Source: Chrysochromulina tobinii (lineage: Eukaryota > Haptophyta > Prymnesiales > Chrysochromulinaceae). From it: a DNA stretch of 64,000 nucleotides. Of this stretch, positions 35,965 through 47,541 are shown one piece after another. Position 1 is the first letter of the stretch. The number at the start of each line of letters is the position of its first letter. The notes below the pieces were generated by a model. That model searched no databases, was not told the DNA's origin, and saw only the letters and a program-made list of their open reading frames with translations. The stretch is from the NCBI GenBank assembly GCA_001275005.1, contig JWZX01003409.1, positions 57,429 through 121,428 of the forward strand, given 5' to 3'. Position numbers and translations under genes: made by a program.

Positions 35965-38926
35965 ATGCTCCTGCTCTTTGGCTTTGTCGCAGCCATCTCG
36001 AGCTTCACGCACATCGCACGCCTCACGCCGGCTACGTGCAGTGGTCGCGGCGCTCCGCAGAGGCGTGCAACGACCGGCGTGGCGGCGAGACTGAACGCAG
36101 GCGACGACACTGCGCCTGGCTTGTCAATATCTGGCGCCTTCGATTCGGGCAACATTAAGCTCGTGGAGGTGCAGGGGCGTGAGGCTGTTCGTCTGCGCAT
36201 CATGTACGACCCTCGCACGGAGCTCGAGGGGTGCAACCACATGCAGTGGTTCGCCTTCCGCTCGACGGTGCTCCACCCTTATGCGGCCGCCGACGCGTGG
36301 TCGACGACTTACGAGATCGTCAACGCTGGCCTGTGCTCCTACATGAAAGGATGGGACGGGCTCGAGGTCTGCGTTTCGCACGACCTCCAGACCTGGCGGC
36401 GCGTGCCGTCGACGCGGTACGATGCGCCGAGCGGCACGCTCCGCTGGAGCTGGATGCACAATGCCGCGCAGCCGACGACGTTCTTCGCGTACTTTGAGCC
36501 GTACCCGTACGATCGGCAGCTGGCGTTGGTGATGCGGTGCGCGTCCGCGACGGCGCCCGGCCTCGAGGTGAGCTCGCTCGGCCAGAGCCTTGCATGCATG
36601 TGCTCACCACGGCGCCATGCCTTCCCCACAGGTGAGCTCGCTCGGCCAGAGCCTCGGCGGACGCGAGATCGACGTGATCACGGTCGGCACTGGCCCGTTG
36701 CATGCGTGGATCATCCATCGGCAGCACCCGGGGGAGCCGCAGGCGGCCTTTTTCGCCGAGGGGCTGCTGGCGCGCCTTCTCGGGCTCGAGCGGCAGGGTT
36801 CCATCGACGGCCTCACCGCGCAGATGCTCGAGGCCTTCACGTGGCACGTCGTCCCATCGATGAATCCGGATGGCGGTAGCGCCGGCCACCTGCGCACCAA
36901 CCTCGCCGGCGCCAACCTGAATCGTGAGTGGGCTCCTACAGGCAGTTACGAGGCGCCGTCCCTCGAGCGCTCGCCCGAGGTCTACCACGTGCTTCGAGCC
37001 ATGCAGAGGACAGGCGTCGACTTTTTCTGCGACGTGCACGGCGACGAGGGCCTTCCGTTTTGCTTCTGCGCGGGCAATGAGGGCACGCCCAACTGGGGGC
37101 CGCGGCTGCGCGCGCTGCACGGCGCCTTTGTGGGCGCGTATGCGCGCGCCAACCCGGACATGCAAGCTCGGTTTGGGTACGAGCCCGACTCTCCTGGAGG
37201 AGCGAACCCGGCCGTTGGTGGGAATCAGGTCGGCATGCGCTTTGACTGCCTCGCTGTCACGTTGGAGATGCCGTTCAAGGACAATGCGGCCAATGCGGCC
37301 GCACGCCGCAGCGGCAAGGCATTCGACGGGCACCGATGCGCGATGCTCGGCGCCTCTCTTGTCGACGCGCTCGCCCACGTGCACACGGCTCTGCGCGGAG
37401 TGCCCGTGCCGCGCTTCGAGCTGCCAGACGATGCGTACGTGCGCCCGACTGAAGACGTGAATGAGATTCGGGCCTTCCTCGACGCTCAGGCGCGCGCAGG
37501 TGAGCAGGCGGCACGCGGCAGTGCGGCAGCGCCCGCGGCAGCGCGTGAGACGGCCAGTGCGGGGATGGCGTGGGCGTCGACGGCTCCTGTTGAAGCGGCG
37601 CCCGCGGCGGCGCCCGTGGCGACGGTTCCAATGCAGTCGGGCTTTGGAGCCGCCGCTCTGGCAAAGGCGGTGGAGGCGGCAGTGGCGCCGGCGGCGGTGG
37701 CGACTGGCGCGTCCGCGCAGCCCGAGGCGCCGCCAGGTGTGGCGGCGCCCCGGGTCTCCCTTGGAGATGGCGAGGAATCCTCCAAGGAGGATGCGACGGG
37801 GCGGCCGGTGGTGGAGGCGGCGGAGAGAGAGGAAGGCACCGTTCAACGCGCAGTCAATCCCGCGGGCCAGCCCGCGGTCACGCCCGCGGTCAGTCCCTAT
37901 CCCGCGATGTCGTCGACCACGATGAGCAGGGACGGGCAAGGCGAGGGGGCGGGCGGGGGCGCGCAAGGGAATGAAACCACCATCCTGTGGTCGAACAACG
38001 ATATGAAGGGGACGCTCTGGACGAGCGCCGAGCAGCGCGAGCAGTGGTATGACCGCTCCAAGGCGTACTGGGAATGGGATGGGTTGCATGGGAAGGGCAA
38101 GACCAACGACGGTGTGATGAGCGGCATTGGGCCTCTGCACGACGCTGACATTGCGGACTCGCTCGCTTTCATCACGGGCGGCCTGCAACCCATCTGGCCA
38201 GCGCCCTTCTTCTTCCCAGACGCGCGCGCTCTCGATGTAGGTGCCGGGATAGGGCGTGTGGCGGGCGCGCTGCTGCTCGACCTCTGCGGCGAGGTCGACC
38301 TGGTCGATGGCTCCGCGTCCCATCTTCATGAGGCCCGCGCGGCGCTGGGCGAGCCGCTGGGCGAGCCGTTGGCGCCGGGGACGTCCGAGCCGATCGGAGG
38401 CAGGCGCGAGACGATCGGTCGCGGGCGGGTGGGCCGTTATCTGTGCTCGGACCTGCAGGACTTTGTGCCGCTCGCGTCGCACCCTTACGACCTGATCTGG
38501 ATCCAATGGACGACCATGTACTTGACCGATGCTGACCTCACGCGCCTGCTGCGCGACTGCCGTGAGGCGCTCGCGCCGGGCGGTGTGATCGTGCTCAAGG
38601 ACAATGTGATCGATGAGCTCAAGGGACCGAAGGGTCTTGTGGACGGACGGTATGTCGTCGATGAGCTCGATGCGAGCGTGAGCCGCACGCGCTCGCACTT
38701 GCTTGACCTGGTGAACGAGGCAGGCCTGGCGATTGTGGCCTCGGCCACGGCCAACCTCAAGTCCGAGGAACTTGACGGCCTCCTCAAGAACAATGGATGG
38801 TCCGAGATGCACCCAGTCGCGATGCTCGCGCTTCGGTCCGCAGAGGGCCCGCAGGTTGCGAGATCCGAAGATGGCATTGACAATGGCGACGGTGGAGGCA
38901 GTGTGTTTGGATGGGTGTTTAGGTGA
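35965..38926 (+). CDS. Fusion: M14 carboxypeptidase (CCP-like) + N-terminal protein methyltransferase (NTMT-like)
   Basis: Exons 35965-36567 and 36632-38926 give 965 aa. Residues 1-470 form a cytosolic-carboxypeptidase-type enzyme: an N-terminal beta domain (SGAFDSGNIKLVEV), zinc motif RQHPGE (H233, E236), SMNPDGG, LRTNLAGANLNREW, FFCDVHGDE (H337) and the catalytic glutamate in TLEMPF (E413). After an Ala/Pro-rich linker (about 470-650), residues 660-940 match METTL11A/NTMT1: WYDRSKAYWE, LDVGAGIGR (SAM loop, near 735), SDLQDF, YDLIWIQW, GGVIVLKDN and DASVSRTRSHL. CCPs trim C-terminal glutamates or tyrosine of tubulin and other proteins; NTMT methylates the alpha-amine of X-Pro-Lys N-termini. 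The start MLLLFGFVAAISSF looks like a signal peptide, so plastid or secretory targeting is possible. The 64-bp intron is a very young introner. Confidence 0.88.
36568..36631 (+). mobile_element. Introner-like element (carboxypeptidase-methyltransferase intron)
   Basis: Phase-0 GT-AG intron of only 64 bp. Bases 36568-36590 (gtgagctcgctcggccagag + cct) are repeated without a mismatch at 36632-36654, the start of exon 2. The other 41 bp are an element block with TTGCATGCATGTGCTCACCA, ending TTCCCCACAG. The donor GTGAGC belonged to the original exon. Confidence 0.92.
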
Positions 38927-39104
38927 ACCACTAAATGTGAAGAGGCGAAGCCCCACGAAACAACAAACGTAACGCGTGATAACGTACCTCGCAAATGTCA
39001 TTTCAAACAGGTGTTCTCGTCTTCCATCGGAGCCAGGTGAGTTTGAGGGTGATCGGTGGGCGGGCGGGGACGCTCGGGAGGCTCGCCCTCTCGTTCAGCC
39101 TTAC

Positions 39105-39193
39105 GACTGTGAGTGTGACCCCCCCGTCATCGACTGTGAGTGTGAGCCTTAAGACTGTGAGTGTGAACCCCCCGTCATCGACTGTGAGTGTGA
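39105..39193 (+). repeat. Four copies of gactgtgagtgtga at CH-gene 3' end
   Basis: Copies start at 39105, 39132, 39153 and 39180, with alternating spacing of 27 and 21 bp (a 48-bp higher-order unit). The array covers the stop codon at 39149-39151 and encodes the last residues, GGSHSQS twice, of the CH protein. Confidence 0.9.
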
Positions 39194-42100
39194 CCCACCC
39201 GCCGTCGGGATCGGCTCCCATCTCAACGATCGTTTCGCGCGAGCCTCGCCCCCGTAAGCCTCCCGAATCTCAGCCAGCAGCGGCAGGATGGTCGTCGGCT
39301 CGCCGCGCACGACCCGGGGTGCCGAGTAGAGGTGCGTGATCGGCATCTGCTTGCGCAATCGAAGCGCCTCCATCGCCTTCTCAACGTTGCGCCGGCAGTG
39401 CGCCGTGGACCGCGGCTGCCGCTCCACGCCGAGCAGTGTGCGGCGCTCGAGGGTTTCGACGAGCGCGACCAGCTGCAGCCCATCGCGCCATGGGACGAGG
39501 GAAGCAGGCTCACGGACGCTCAGCTGCGTCGCGTGCTCCGGTACTCCGACCGCCCGCAGCCAGGCACCAAGGCGCGGCAAGTTGAGACCCTCAAGCTTGC
39601 TCATTGTGGCAGCCGCCTGGGCGGCAGTGGCCTCCGCCTCCTCCGCCTCCTCACTTCTCTGCTCAGCGCTCAGGGAGGCAAGTGCGGCAAGCGCGGCCTC
39701 CATAGACTCGGCGCGGCGCGCCACCGCCGACGGAGACTCGACGGATGGTGGCGGCGGCTGCTGCTGCTGCTGCGGCGGCGGCGGCTGCGAGGTCGCGGGC
39801 AGATACCACGACGTCGATGACGATGGCGGTGGCGGTGAGCCCAACGTCACCGAGCGCGAGGCGATCCAGGCGGCATTGACCGCGTCGGCTGAGAGGTCTG
39901 CTGCATCGGCGGCAAGGCCGGCGCTACGCCCACTACGGTGCGCCTGACGCACCGTAGCCTCCCCGCCGACGGCCGTGGCGCCTGTCCCCGCGACAGGATC
40001 GGTTCGAAAAGGTCGGTCGGGGAGCGTAACGGCCGTCGGGTAGTAGAGAGGATTGAATGGAGGGCCGGTGCTCGCCGGCGCTGATGAGCCGCCTCCCCCG
40101 GCAGCAGCGTACTGGCCCAACGTACGAACCACGGCGGCGCGAGCGCGAGCCTCGTCCGTCCCTCTGCCGGGGCTGCTTGGTCGTAGACTCGTAGTAGAAG
40201 TAGTGGTAGAATACTCTTTGGGCGGTGGCTCCTTGGCCCACGCCTCGAGGGACGCGAGGGCACCGTCCTTTGGCGATGTGGGCCGAGAGTGCGGCCTTGG
40301 CGGCGCCGACGTTGACGGCTCGGCGGTGCGCGCTCGGTGCAGAGCGATGCGCCGCGCTGCTAGTAGCCAGCTGAGGGCAGCGGCGCGATCCCCATGGAGC
40401 AGCTCGGCCTCGAGACCGATCTCCGCGTGCGAGGGCATCGCCGCACCACCGAGGGCCGCGTCCCTTAACCGCCGGGTGGCCTTGCGGATATTGGAGAGCG
40501 CGGTCGCGCAAGTGTACGGAGGGCGGAAGATGCACAAAATGGGCGCGCCCGAAACGTACGCGGCGACGTCACAGAGCAGCTCACCGCTCGCCACGGCAGG
40601 CATGATCAAATCGAGTGTCGGCAGGCGCAGCGTCGAGGACGGCGGTGCGCGCGCGCGCGAGGAGTACAAGGCTCGACGGAGCCGGCCGCTCATGCCGCCG
40701 CCATCCACTGAGCGCGCAGGTGAGCGCTCGCCAGGACGCGGCGGCGAGGAGGAGGAGGCGCGTCCTGGCGAGCGCGGCGAATGCGGCGAATGCGGCGAGC
40801 GCGGCGAGCGCGGCGAGCATGGGGCGAGTGCGGCGAGCGGCGCGGAGCGCGGCGGCGAGAGAGAACTCGAGCGTGCGAGTGTCCGGCCCGCGGGAGATGC
40901 GACGAGATCGCGACCTCGCTCCGGGGAGATGCCACGGCTGCTGGGGCGTGCGGGCGAGGCGAAAGGGGAGGCGCCGCCCGACGGCCCATGTATCGTCCAT
41001 GGGCTCAGCGGCGAGCGGCCTGGCGTGAGCGGCAGGCTCGAGCGACGACCGTCACCCTCGGCACCGCCTGCGCCGTTGCCTCCGCCGCCTGCGCTGTAGC
41101 CTCCGCCGCTGAGCCTGTCGGTTGGGGGCACGTGGACGGTGCGGATCAGGAGAGCCTCATGCAGCCAGTGCATCAACTTGAATTCCGTCAGCGCGCCGAC
41201 CACCCGCCCACCGGCGCGCCTCTCGTGATTGGCTCGCTGATCGCGCTCCTCACGCCAGCGCCGCCGAGGCTCAGGGTGAGGCTCAGGGTGGGCCTCGGTG
41301 GGGGAGCGACGGCCCGACGACGACGACGTATCGGCAGGTGGGCTCTCCCCGCGCAGGGGAGGGTAGGCGGAGCGGGCTGGCTCGGGCTCGCCATTGGGCA
41401 GGTAGCGCACATGAGGCGTCGCTTCCGCTGCTTCCGCTGCTTCCTCATCCGTCGCCGCCTGTGAGTGTGTGGCACGGCGCGGCGCGTCGTGGTGGGCACG
41501 ACGGGACGCGCGTCGTGGCGGCGCGGCGGCGGGCGGCGCGGGGTTGAACTTGCGAAGCCACGAGAGCAGCCGCCACACGGGCTGTGTGTCTCCCGCCGTC
41601 ACGGAGGCCACTGCCCTTCGCAGGAGGACGAGCTCCGCGCGCGGGACGACGACACGGCCCCCCGTCACGCCCCGCCGCAGCTCGTCGACCGCAGCCAGCA
41701 AGTTGGCCTCGCTGTGCATGGGCGCCCTCGGCTTCGGATACGGCGGGCGCCGCCGGCGTGGGCCCGCAGCGAGGCCCTCACGCGCCGCCTCCTCGGCCAG
41801 TCGAAGTGCAGGGTCGGCGAGGCGTGTGGCGACCTCGAAGAGGAGGGTGCCGTTGCAGATGGGGCTCTGCTCGGGCGAAAGGGAGAGGCACTCATCCGGT
41901 GCGTCGGGGCAGGCTGCTTGCCGACGCAGCGGCGCCGGCTCCGCCACATCGATCAGAAAGGAGCGCCGCAGCCACGTGTGCACGAGCGCGCGGCCGGCCT
42001 CGGTCTCCCAGAGCGCTGCCTCGGCGGCCTTCTCGGCGGTCACCTCGGCTGCCGCGATCGCCCAAGACGGCGCCGCAATCTCGGCCGCCACCTGCACGGA

Positions 42101-44792
42101 GATGCCTCGCATGCTGGCCGGCAGCCTGAGCCGCTCATCGCTCGCCGTCCTTGGCAGCGAGGCGGGCAGCGAGGTGGGCGGCGGCACCACGGCGGTAAGC
42201 ATGGTGAGATGCTCGACGGCGGCATTGATCAGGCTTAAAGGTACACCTGCCACCCTCGCCGCATGCAACGCTTGCTGCAGAGCCGCGGGCTGTGCACGTC
42301 CCATTGCCTTCTCCAACTGCTTCATGCTCGCCGCACGCAGATGCGCGCACAGCGACGACGCATGGGCAGACGCGAGCGCGTTCAGCCAAGCCGCAAAGTT
42401 CGAGGCGGCGGCGTGCTCATCATGGTGCTTGTCCTCGGTGGAGTCCTCGGGAATCTCGCCCAGGCCCGCGGCCAGCTCGTCGGTGAGCTTGTCGGGAATG
42501 GCCGCCGCCAGCGTGCTCAGCACATGCAGCACTACCGGCTCGCCACCCCGCTTGAACAGAGCGTCGAGCTCGGAGATGGCGCCGGACACCCCGACATCCG
42601 CTGCAGCCTCTGCGGCGGGACGTGCACGTGCTGACAAGAGAGCCGGGATCAGGTGGGCCACGCGCGCGTCCAGGCGGAGACGCTCACCCGCCGCCGCCAC
42701 CCTTTCCGCGGCGCCTTCTCGCGTCAAGCTGGAGGCCTCCGCCGTGTGTCTCCTCGGGGAGTTGGGGTCCGTTGGCGGCGGCGGCGTTGCCGGGTCGCTC
42801 GCACCGGTAGACGAATGTGACCGGTCGCTCGCACAGGCCCAGCGCACCGTGGCCTGCGAGCCCATCCGTGACATCCGCGAGGTCGAGGGTGGCCGCAGAG
42901 CCGACGGCAGTTGCGAAGGTGGCGGTGGCGGCGGCGGCGGCGGCGCGCGCGATGTGGCACCTTCGGTGACGGCCGCCCGCTTTGCTGCGAGCGCGGCAGC
43001 CGCATCGATCCGGTCCACCGCGCGGCGCTGCCGGAGCGTTTGCGGCGCCTCGGCGCGCGGGAGCGCGTACGTCGCGTACAGGTACGTAAGCAGCGACCAG
43101 AGCACCTCGGCCTGGCCGGTGGCAAGTGCGGTCGCCGACCAACGGAGATCGCCGCGAGGGAGAGGACCTTGCTGACGGAGCGCGCTGAGGGCCGCTTCGA
43201 AATTGGACACGCGCGCCGCGAGCGAGCGAGGGCGCAGATCGATGCCCGGGATGCGCCCGACGGTCTGCACCGTAGCGGGCGTCGACAGCCAGTCGCCCCG
43301 CAGCCGCTCCACCATCAAGCAAAGCAGCACACCCGACTCAAAGGCGGCAGGAACGTCAGCCGGGCGGTAGATGGACGAGAAAGGCGTGCGCCGACGCGTG
43401 GGTGCGCTGCTCGCCCGTCGCGGCTGGTCCGTTGCACCATTCGAGGCCACAGCGCCGCCGCCGCCGCCGCTCAGCACGTCGCGCGTCGTGGAGAGGGTGG
43501 CATACATCTCATGCAAGGGAGGTCGGGCAAGCGAACCGGCGCAGTCGTGAGCGGGCCACGAAGAGCGCGCCTCTTCGGGCGCGAGTGGGAGCGCGAGCTC
43601 GCGCATCCAGCTCACGATCTCCTCGCGCGAGATCGGGGCGCGGCGGCCGCCACGTGGCGTCAGCCCCGGCGGCCGCCGCCACGAGGGCATGGACGGTATG
43701 CGGCGCGTCCATTTCACCGCGTGGGTTGGCGGCGCGGCGTCTGCGCTCCTTCACGCCGCTGTCCTCGTCCGCCCACGAGCCGTCCTTCCAAAAGAAGAGC
43801 GACGCCATCGGCCGCGGCAGCGTTGCATGCGTCATCGAGAGCCGACGGCCCGCGCTCCGTCCGGCTGCCGCCGCTCTGGCCGCCGCCGCTGCCGCATCGT
43901 AGCCCACTGCCCATGCGGGGTCGGTGAACAGTCGGCGCGCCGGGAAGGCACGCTCGAGCGTCGCGAGCAGTTCAGCGCGCTCCGAGGCGGCAGTGGAGGC
44001 GGAGGCGGCGCCAGCGGCGCGCGCGGCAGCGTGGGCGGCGACGCGGGTGGCAGCAGTGGTGTCCCCACCTCTCGTTTGCGCGTCCGCCTGTTTCAATGCG
44101 GAGGCGGCATCCCTACAAACAGGTGCAGCAAGATGGCTGGCGGCGGGTGCCGGCACCGTGGCGCCCGTGGATTTCTGCGCCGCTCCCGCCGCCTCCACCG
44201 AATCCTCGGGCCGCGCGCGCATCACAGCCATAAAGTGGCGCTCGCCTCGCACAGCCACGAGCCTGCCACCGCGCTTAGCCGAAGACGTGGGCACAACACT
44301 GCTCGGAGACGACTCATCGACGCCACTCTTGGTGACGGCCGTGCAGAGCACGCGCGCAAGCACAGATAGATGCCTTGCGTCGCCCGCGTGCATCGCGTCG
44401 GCCGCACCTGGCGAACGCAGCTTGGCGGCTGCTGGAGGCCAGGCGTCCAAAAGAGCATCACGCGAGAGCCCCAGCAGACGCTTCTCCAGCTCGTCGAGGA
44501 CGCCGTTCAAGCGATCAACCGGCCGCACGTCTGGGGCGATGAGTCGGCGCGCGGCCGCGCGTTGCGCGGACGTTTTTGCGATCGCGATCAGCATCTCTGC
44601 AAAGGTCTTGCCATCTCTCAACTCGTCCAGGCTGTTGACGAGTGCGCAGCAGTTGAGCGGCATGGCGTTGAGCTCAAAGACGGCAGCCTCATGCGACAGG
44701 TCGTCGGCGGACGGTAGCGTGGACCAGCAACGCCCGTCGTCGTTGGAGGGACCAGGGTCGCTGGGCGGAGAGTAAGAAGGGTTGAGGGGCAT
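39149..44792 (-). CDS. Large protein with about five calponin-homology-like domains
   Basis: Exon 1 (44792-43683, from MPLNPSYSPP) and exon 2 (43621-39149) are joined in phase 0 by a 61-nt GT-AG intron (43622-43682), giving about 1,860 aa. CH-like units: residues about 25-110 (ALVNSLDELRDGKTFAEMLI), 370-550 (EIVSWMRELALPLAPEEA ... FESGVLLCLMVERLRGDW), 910-1062 (NGTLLFEVATRLADP ... WRLLSWLRKFNP), 1185-1460 (FKLMHWLHEALL ... SGELLCDVAAYVSG) and 1710-1827 (RLGAWLRAVGV ... WRDGLQLVALVETL). Long Pro/Ser/Arg-rich disordered inserts separate and even split the domains. CH domains bind actin or microtubules. The divergence is high, so domain calls need profile search. The intron could instead be an indel. 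Confidence 0.55.
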
Positions 44793-44928
44793 TTCTTTTG
44801 CCGCCACTCGTGGCGCCGTATCGCGCGCACTTATTTCCAAGAGGGGAGGCGGACCGCGGCGCGCCGCGCCGATCTTCTCTCGCTCGGCCTGGAAACCACA
44901 ATGTGTGCCGAATTCCGCAGACGATTGA
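44793..44928. promoter_or_regulatory. Shared divergent promoter region, CH and RecQ genes
   Basis: 136 bp between the two divergent start codons. The minus-strand frame stays open across it and antisense to RecQ, but only from the ATG at 44792 does the sequence look like protein. No motif identified. Confidence 0.35.
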
Positions 44929-46785
44929 ATGCATATGGCGCGAAGGCGCCCGCCCGACATCGACGCGGCCAACCGGCACATCTTCGGCCACGCTTCCTTC
45001 CGCACCGCGCAGCGCGACATCGTCATCGACATACTCGATGATAAGGACGTCTTCGTGCTGCTGCCGACCGGCGGTGGCAAGTCCCTTTGCTTCCAGCTCC
45101 CAGCGGTTCTCTCGTACGGGGTAACGATCGTCGTGTGTCCGCTGCTCGCGCTCATGCAGGACCAGGTGCAGGCGCTCGTGCGCGGCGCGGACGCAGCCGA
45201 CCCGGCGCTGCGCGGCGTGCCTGCCACGTTCCTGTCGTCGACAGCAAAGGTGGGCCACGCCAATGCCGTCTTCGCGGACCTGGAACGTGGCACCTACGGC
45301 GACGGGCAGGAGCCGATCACCAAGTGCCTGTACGTGACGCCCGAGCAGCTCGCAAGCAGCGGTCGGCTGCGCAGCGCACTGCAGAAGCTGGCGAGCTGCC
45401 AGCCGCGGCTGCTCGCGCGCATCGTGGTGGACGAAGCGCACTGCGTGAGCGGCTGGGGCCACGACTTCCGACCGGACTACAAGGAGCTCGGCGGGCTGCG
45501 CCAGCTGCTCCCGGGCGTACCCATCGTCGCGCTCACCGCCACCGCCACCGCCAAGTGCGTCGTGGACATCCGCAAGATGCTCAAGATGCGCCCGACGACC
45601 GCCATGCACCAGACCTCCTTCAACCGGTCCAATCTGCGTTACGAGGTGCGCCGAAAGGCGCCGAAGGACAAGGAGCGGAGTGCTGAGCAGGCGGCGTGCG
45701 CGCAGCTCGTCGCGTACATCAAGACGTGGCCGCCGCGCACGTGTGGCATCGTCTACTGCCTCTCGCAGGCGGACACCGAGAAGTATTGCGACGTGCTGCT
45801 CCATGCGGGCCTGTCCGCCGGCGCGTACCATGCCGGCATGAGTGCCTCAGGACGGCGCGCCGCGCAGTCCGCGTGGATGCGCGGCGAGGCGGCTGGCGGC
45901 TTCGCGGTCATGTGCGCTACGATTGCGATGGGGATGGGCATCGACCAGAGCTGCGTGCGCTTCGTCGCGCACGTGTGCCTGCCGAAGTCCCTCGAGGCGC
46001 TCTACCAAGAGAGCGGGCGCGCTGGCCGGGACGGCGCCTACGCAGAGTGTGTCATCTTCTACGCCCCGAAGGACTACGCCCGCGTCGTGCACATGTGCCG
46101 CATGGGCAAGGGCACGCGCGCCGCGAAGGCGAAAGACAAGGAGCGCGCGAAGCAGGTCAAGGCTTACTGCGAGGCCTCCGACGGTTGCTGCCGTCGCGTG
46201 TCTTTACTGGAGCACTTTGGCGAGGTGGCGAGTGCGCAGCTCTGTCGATTCGAGGGGCACTCGGGCATGTGCGACGTGTGCGCGCCCCGCCCCGCCGAGG
46301 GTGAGGAGGCCGCGGCGGCGGTACCAGGGGCCAGAGGTGGCGGCGGCGCGCAGGGCGACGACGCCGACGACGGCTTCCGCCCGAAGAAGCGGAAACGCCT
46401 TGAAGCTATCGCCGAGGGCAAGACAGGCGCCATCGGCCCGGCCATGCAGCAGGTGGCTGCGGCAGCAGCATCCTCGGGCGCCGGAAGCCGTCCTGCGCTC
46501 CCAGGTGACGCAGCCCGAAGGAAAGCGAGCGCTGCGGCCAAGGGTGCGGTGCCTGCGCCGCCCGCCGTGGCCAACCCGTGGGAAGCAGCGAGGATAGCCG
46601 CGCCGCGCCCCGCCGCTCCCGTTGCGCCCGCTGCAAATGCGCTCCACTTTCGCGGGTCAGCGCTGGTGAACGCGGTTAGGGTGGGCGACAAGCGCAAGCA
46701 ACCCTTCGCAGCGACTGTGCCAGCCGCTCGCGGCCGCGCTGGCGAGGATGTGATTACCATCTCGGATAGCGATCTCAGTGATTGA
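44929..46785 (+). CDS. RecQ-family ATP-dependent DNA helicase
   Basis: Single exon, 618 aa. It unwinds 3'-5' DNA during repair and recombination in the nucleus. Motif 0 [14 protein letters not shown], Walker [17 protein letters not shown] (near residue 44), Ia [28 protein letters not shown] (near 168), [20 protein letters not shown] and [12 protein letters not shown] (near 360) are all intact. The RecQ zinc-binding site follows: [11 protein letters not shown] and GMCDVC. There is no winged-helix RQC or HRDC domain; the tail is Ala/Pro-rich with an NLS-like RPKKRKR. The last residues, [13 protein letters not shown], read as a SUMO-interacting motif with an acidic/serine flank. This short layout is like RECQL5/RecQ1-type enzymes. 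Start ATG 44929; a second ATG lies two codons on. Confidence 0.93.
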   Translation: MHMARRRPPDIDAANRHIFGHASFRTAQRDIVIDILDDKDVFVLLPTGGGKSLCFQLPAVLSYGVTIVVCPLLALMQDQVQALVRGADAADPALRGVPATFLSSTAKVGHANAVFADLERGTYGDGQEPITKCLYVTPEQLASSGRLRSALQKLASCQPRLLARIVVDEAHCVSGWGHDFRPDYKELGGLRQLLPGVPIVALTATATAKCVVDIRKMLKMRPTTAMHQTSFNRSNLRYEVRRKAPKDKERSAEQAACAQLVAYIKTWPPRTCGIVYCLSQADTEKYCDVLLHAGLSAGAYHAGMSASGRRAAQSAWMRGEAAGGFAVMCATIAMGMGIDQSCVRFVAHVCLPKSLEALYQESGRAGRDGAYAECVIFYAPKDYARVVHMCRMGKGTRAAKAKDKERAKQVKAYCEASDGCCRRVSLLEHFGEVASAQLCRFEGHSGMCDVCAPRPAEGEEAAAAVPGARGGGGAQGDDADDGFRPKKRKRLEAIAEGKTGAIGPAMQQVAAAAASSGAGSRPALPGDAARRKASAAAKGAVPAPPAVANPWEAARIAAPRPAAPVAPAANALHFRGSALVNAVRVGDKRKQPFAATVPAARGRAGEDVITISDSDLSD

Positions 46786-47541
46786 TGGGGTTTTTTCCGG
46801 CTGCTAGCTAGTATCTGACCAAACACGGCAGCAACCCCTCGTGCGCCGTCGTGGCGTACGATAATCGATATCGAGAGTGACCGACCCTTGAAACCCTCTC
46901 CGCGTTACCCCGACGCTTGCGCTTTGATCATCATCCCGATCGCGTATGGTATCGTAGTATTCATTGTTCAATCTTCAAATATACCGCGCCTCGACGTGCT
47001 TTATAAGTAAACGAAACCGGGGTCACCGTCTGAACATCTCGCTCAGCTCGTCGGACGTGCCCAGGGGAGTATATTCTTCCAGGTGCGGATGGAGCCGGTA
47101 CGGTCCTTCTTGCCCTTCTCGGCGTCGGCCCGCTCCTTCGCAGCCTTGAGTTCGGCCACCTGTACGCTCCTTGCGCTTGGCGAGCTCGTACTTGCCGCGC
47201 AAATTTCGCTTGACAGCTCCTCCTGTAGCTGGGTCCCCTGCGGCACGCGCTCCTGCCGCCAGAGAGCGCGCACCTCCTCGATGGCTGGCCGGCCCGGCGG
47301 CATCGCGAAGAGCAGGAAATCGGTGTGCCTCTTGTCCAACGGCTCGACGCGCGCGACGCGCCCCTCGGCGAGAAGCTCGTCCACGTCGACGACCTAAAAG
47401 GCCTCTGAGGTGAAAACCCGCAGATGATCTGAAATTTGGCCGCGCGCCCGATCATTCTGACTCGTGGCTTTGCATGTGAGCCAGGGCGAGCGTGTGCGAT
47501 CTTGGTGTTCTCGGCTGCGATCGTCCAAGGGATGGCCAACT
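46786..47541. other. Convergent spacer with an isolated exon-like fragment
   Basis: 756 bp between converging RecQ and esterase genes. It is mostly noncoding, apart from the exon-like minus-strand stretch listed at 47043-47393. No RNA gene or repeat recognised. Confidence 0.4.
47043..47393 (-). pseudogene. Exon-like fragment, possible gene remnant
   Basis: A 116-codon minus-strand frame (VVDVDELLAEGRVARVEPL ... TGSIRTWKNILPWARPTS) is preceded by a good acceptor-like tract, CACCTCAGAGGCCTTTTAG. The composition (charged, Lys/Glu-rich helix, then a Trp-containing end) looks protein-like, but no ATG or upstream exon fits in the 148 bp before the next gene. It may be a terminal exon stranded by rearrangement or simply chance. 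No family recognised. Confidence 0.25.

Noticed and set aside
36320-39001. Long minus-strand open frame of 893 codons antisense to the carboxypeptidase-methyltransferase
   Set aside because: It is Arg/His-rich shadow sequence caused by high GC and codon bias. The plus strand carries two complete enzyme domains.
44793-45293. Upstream extension of the CH gene frame to 45293
   Set aside because: It runs antisense through conserved RecQ helicase motifs. The in-frame ATG at 44792 is the sensible start.
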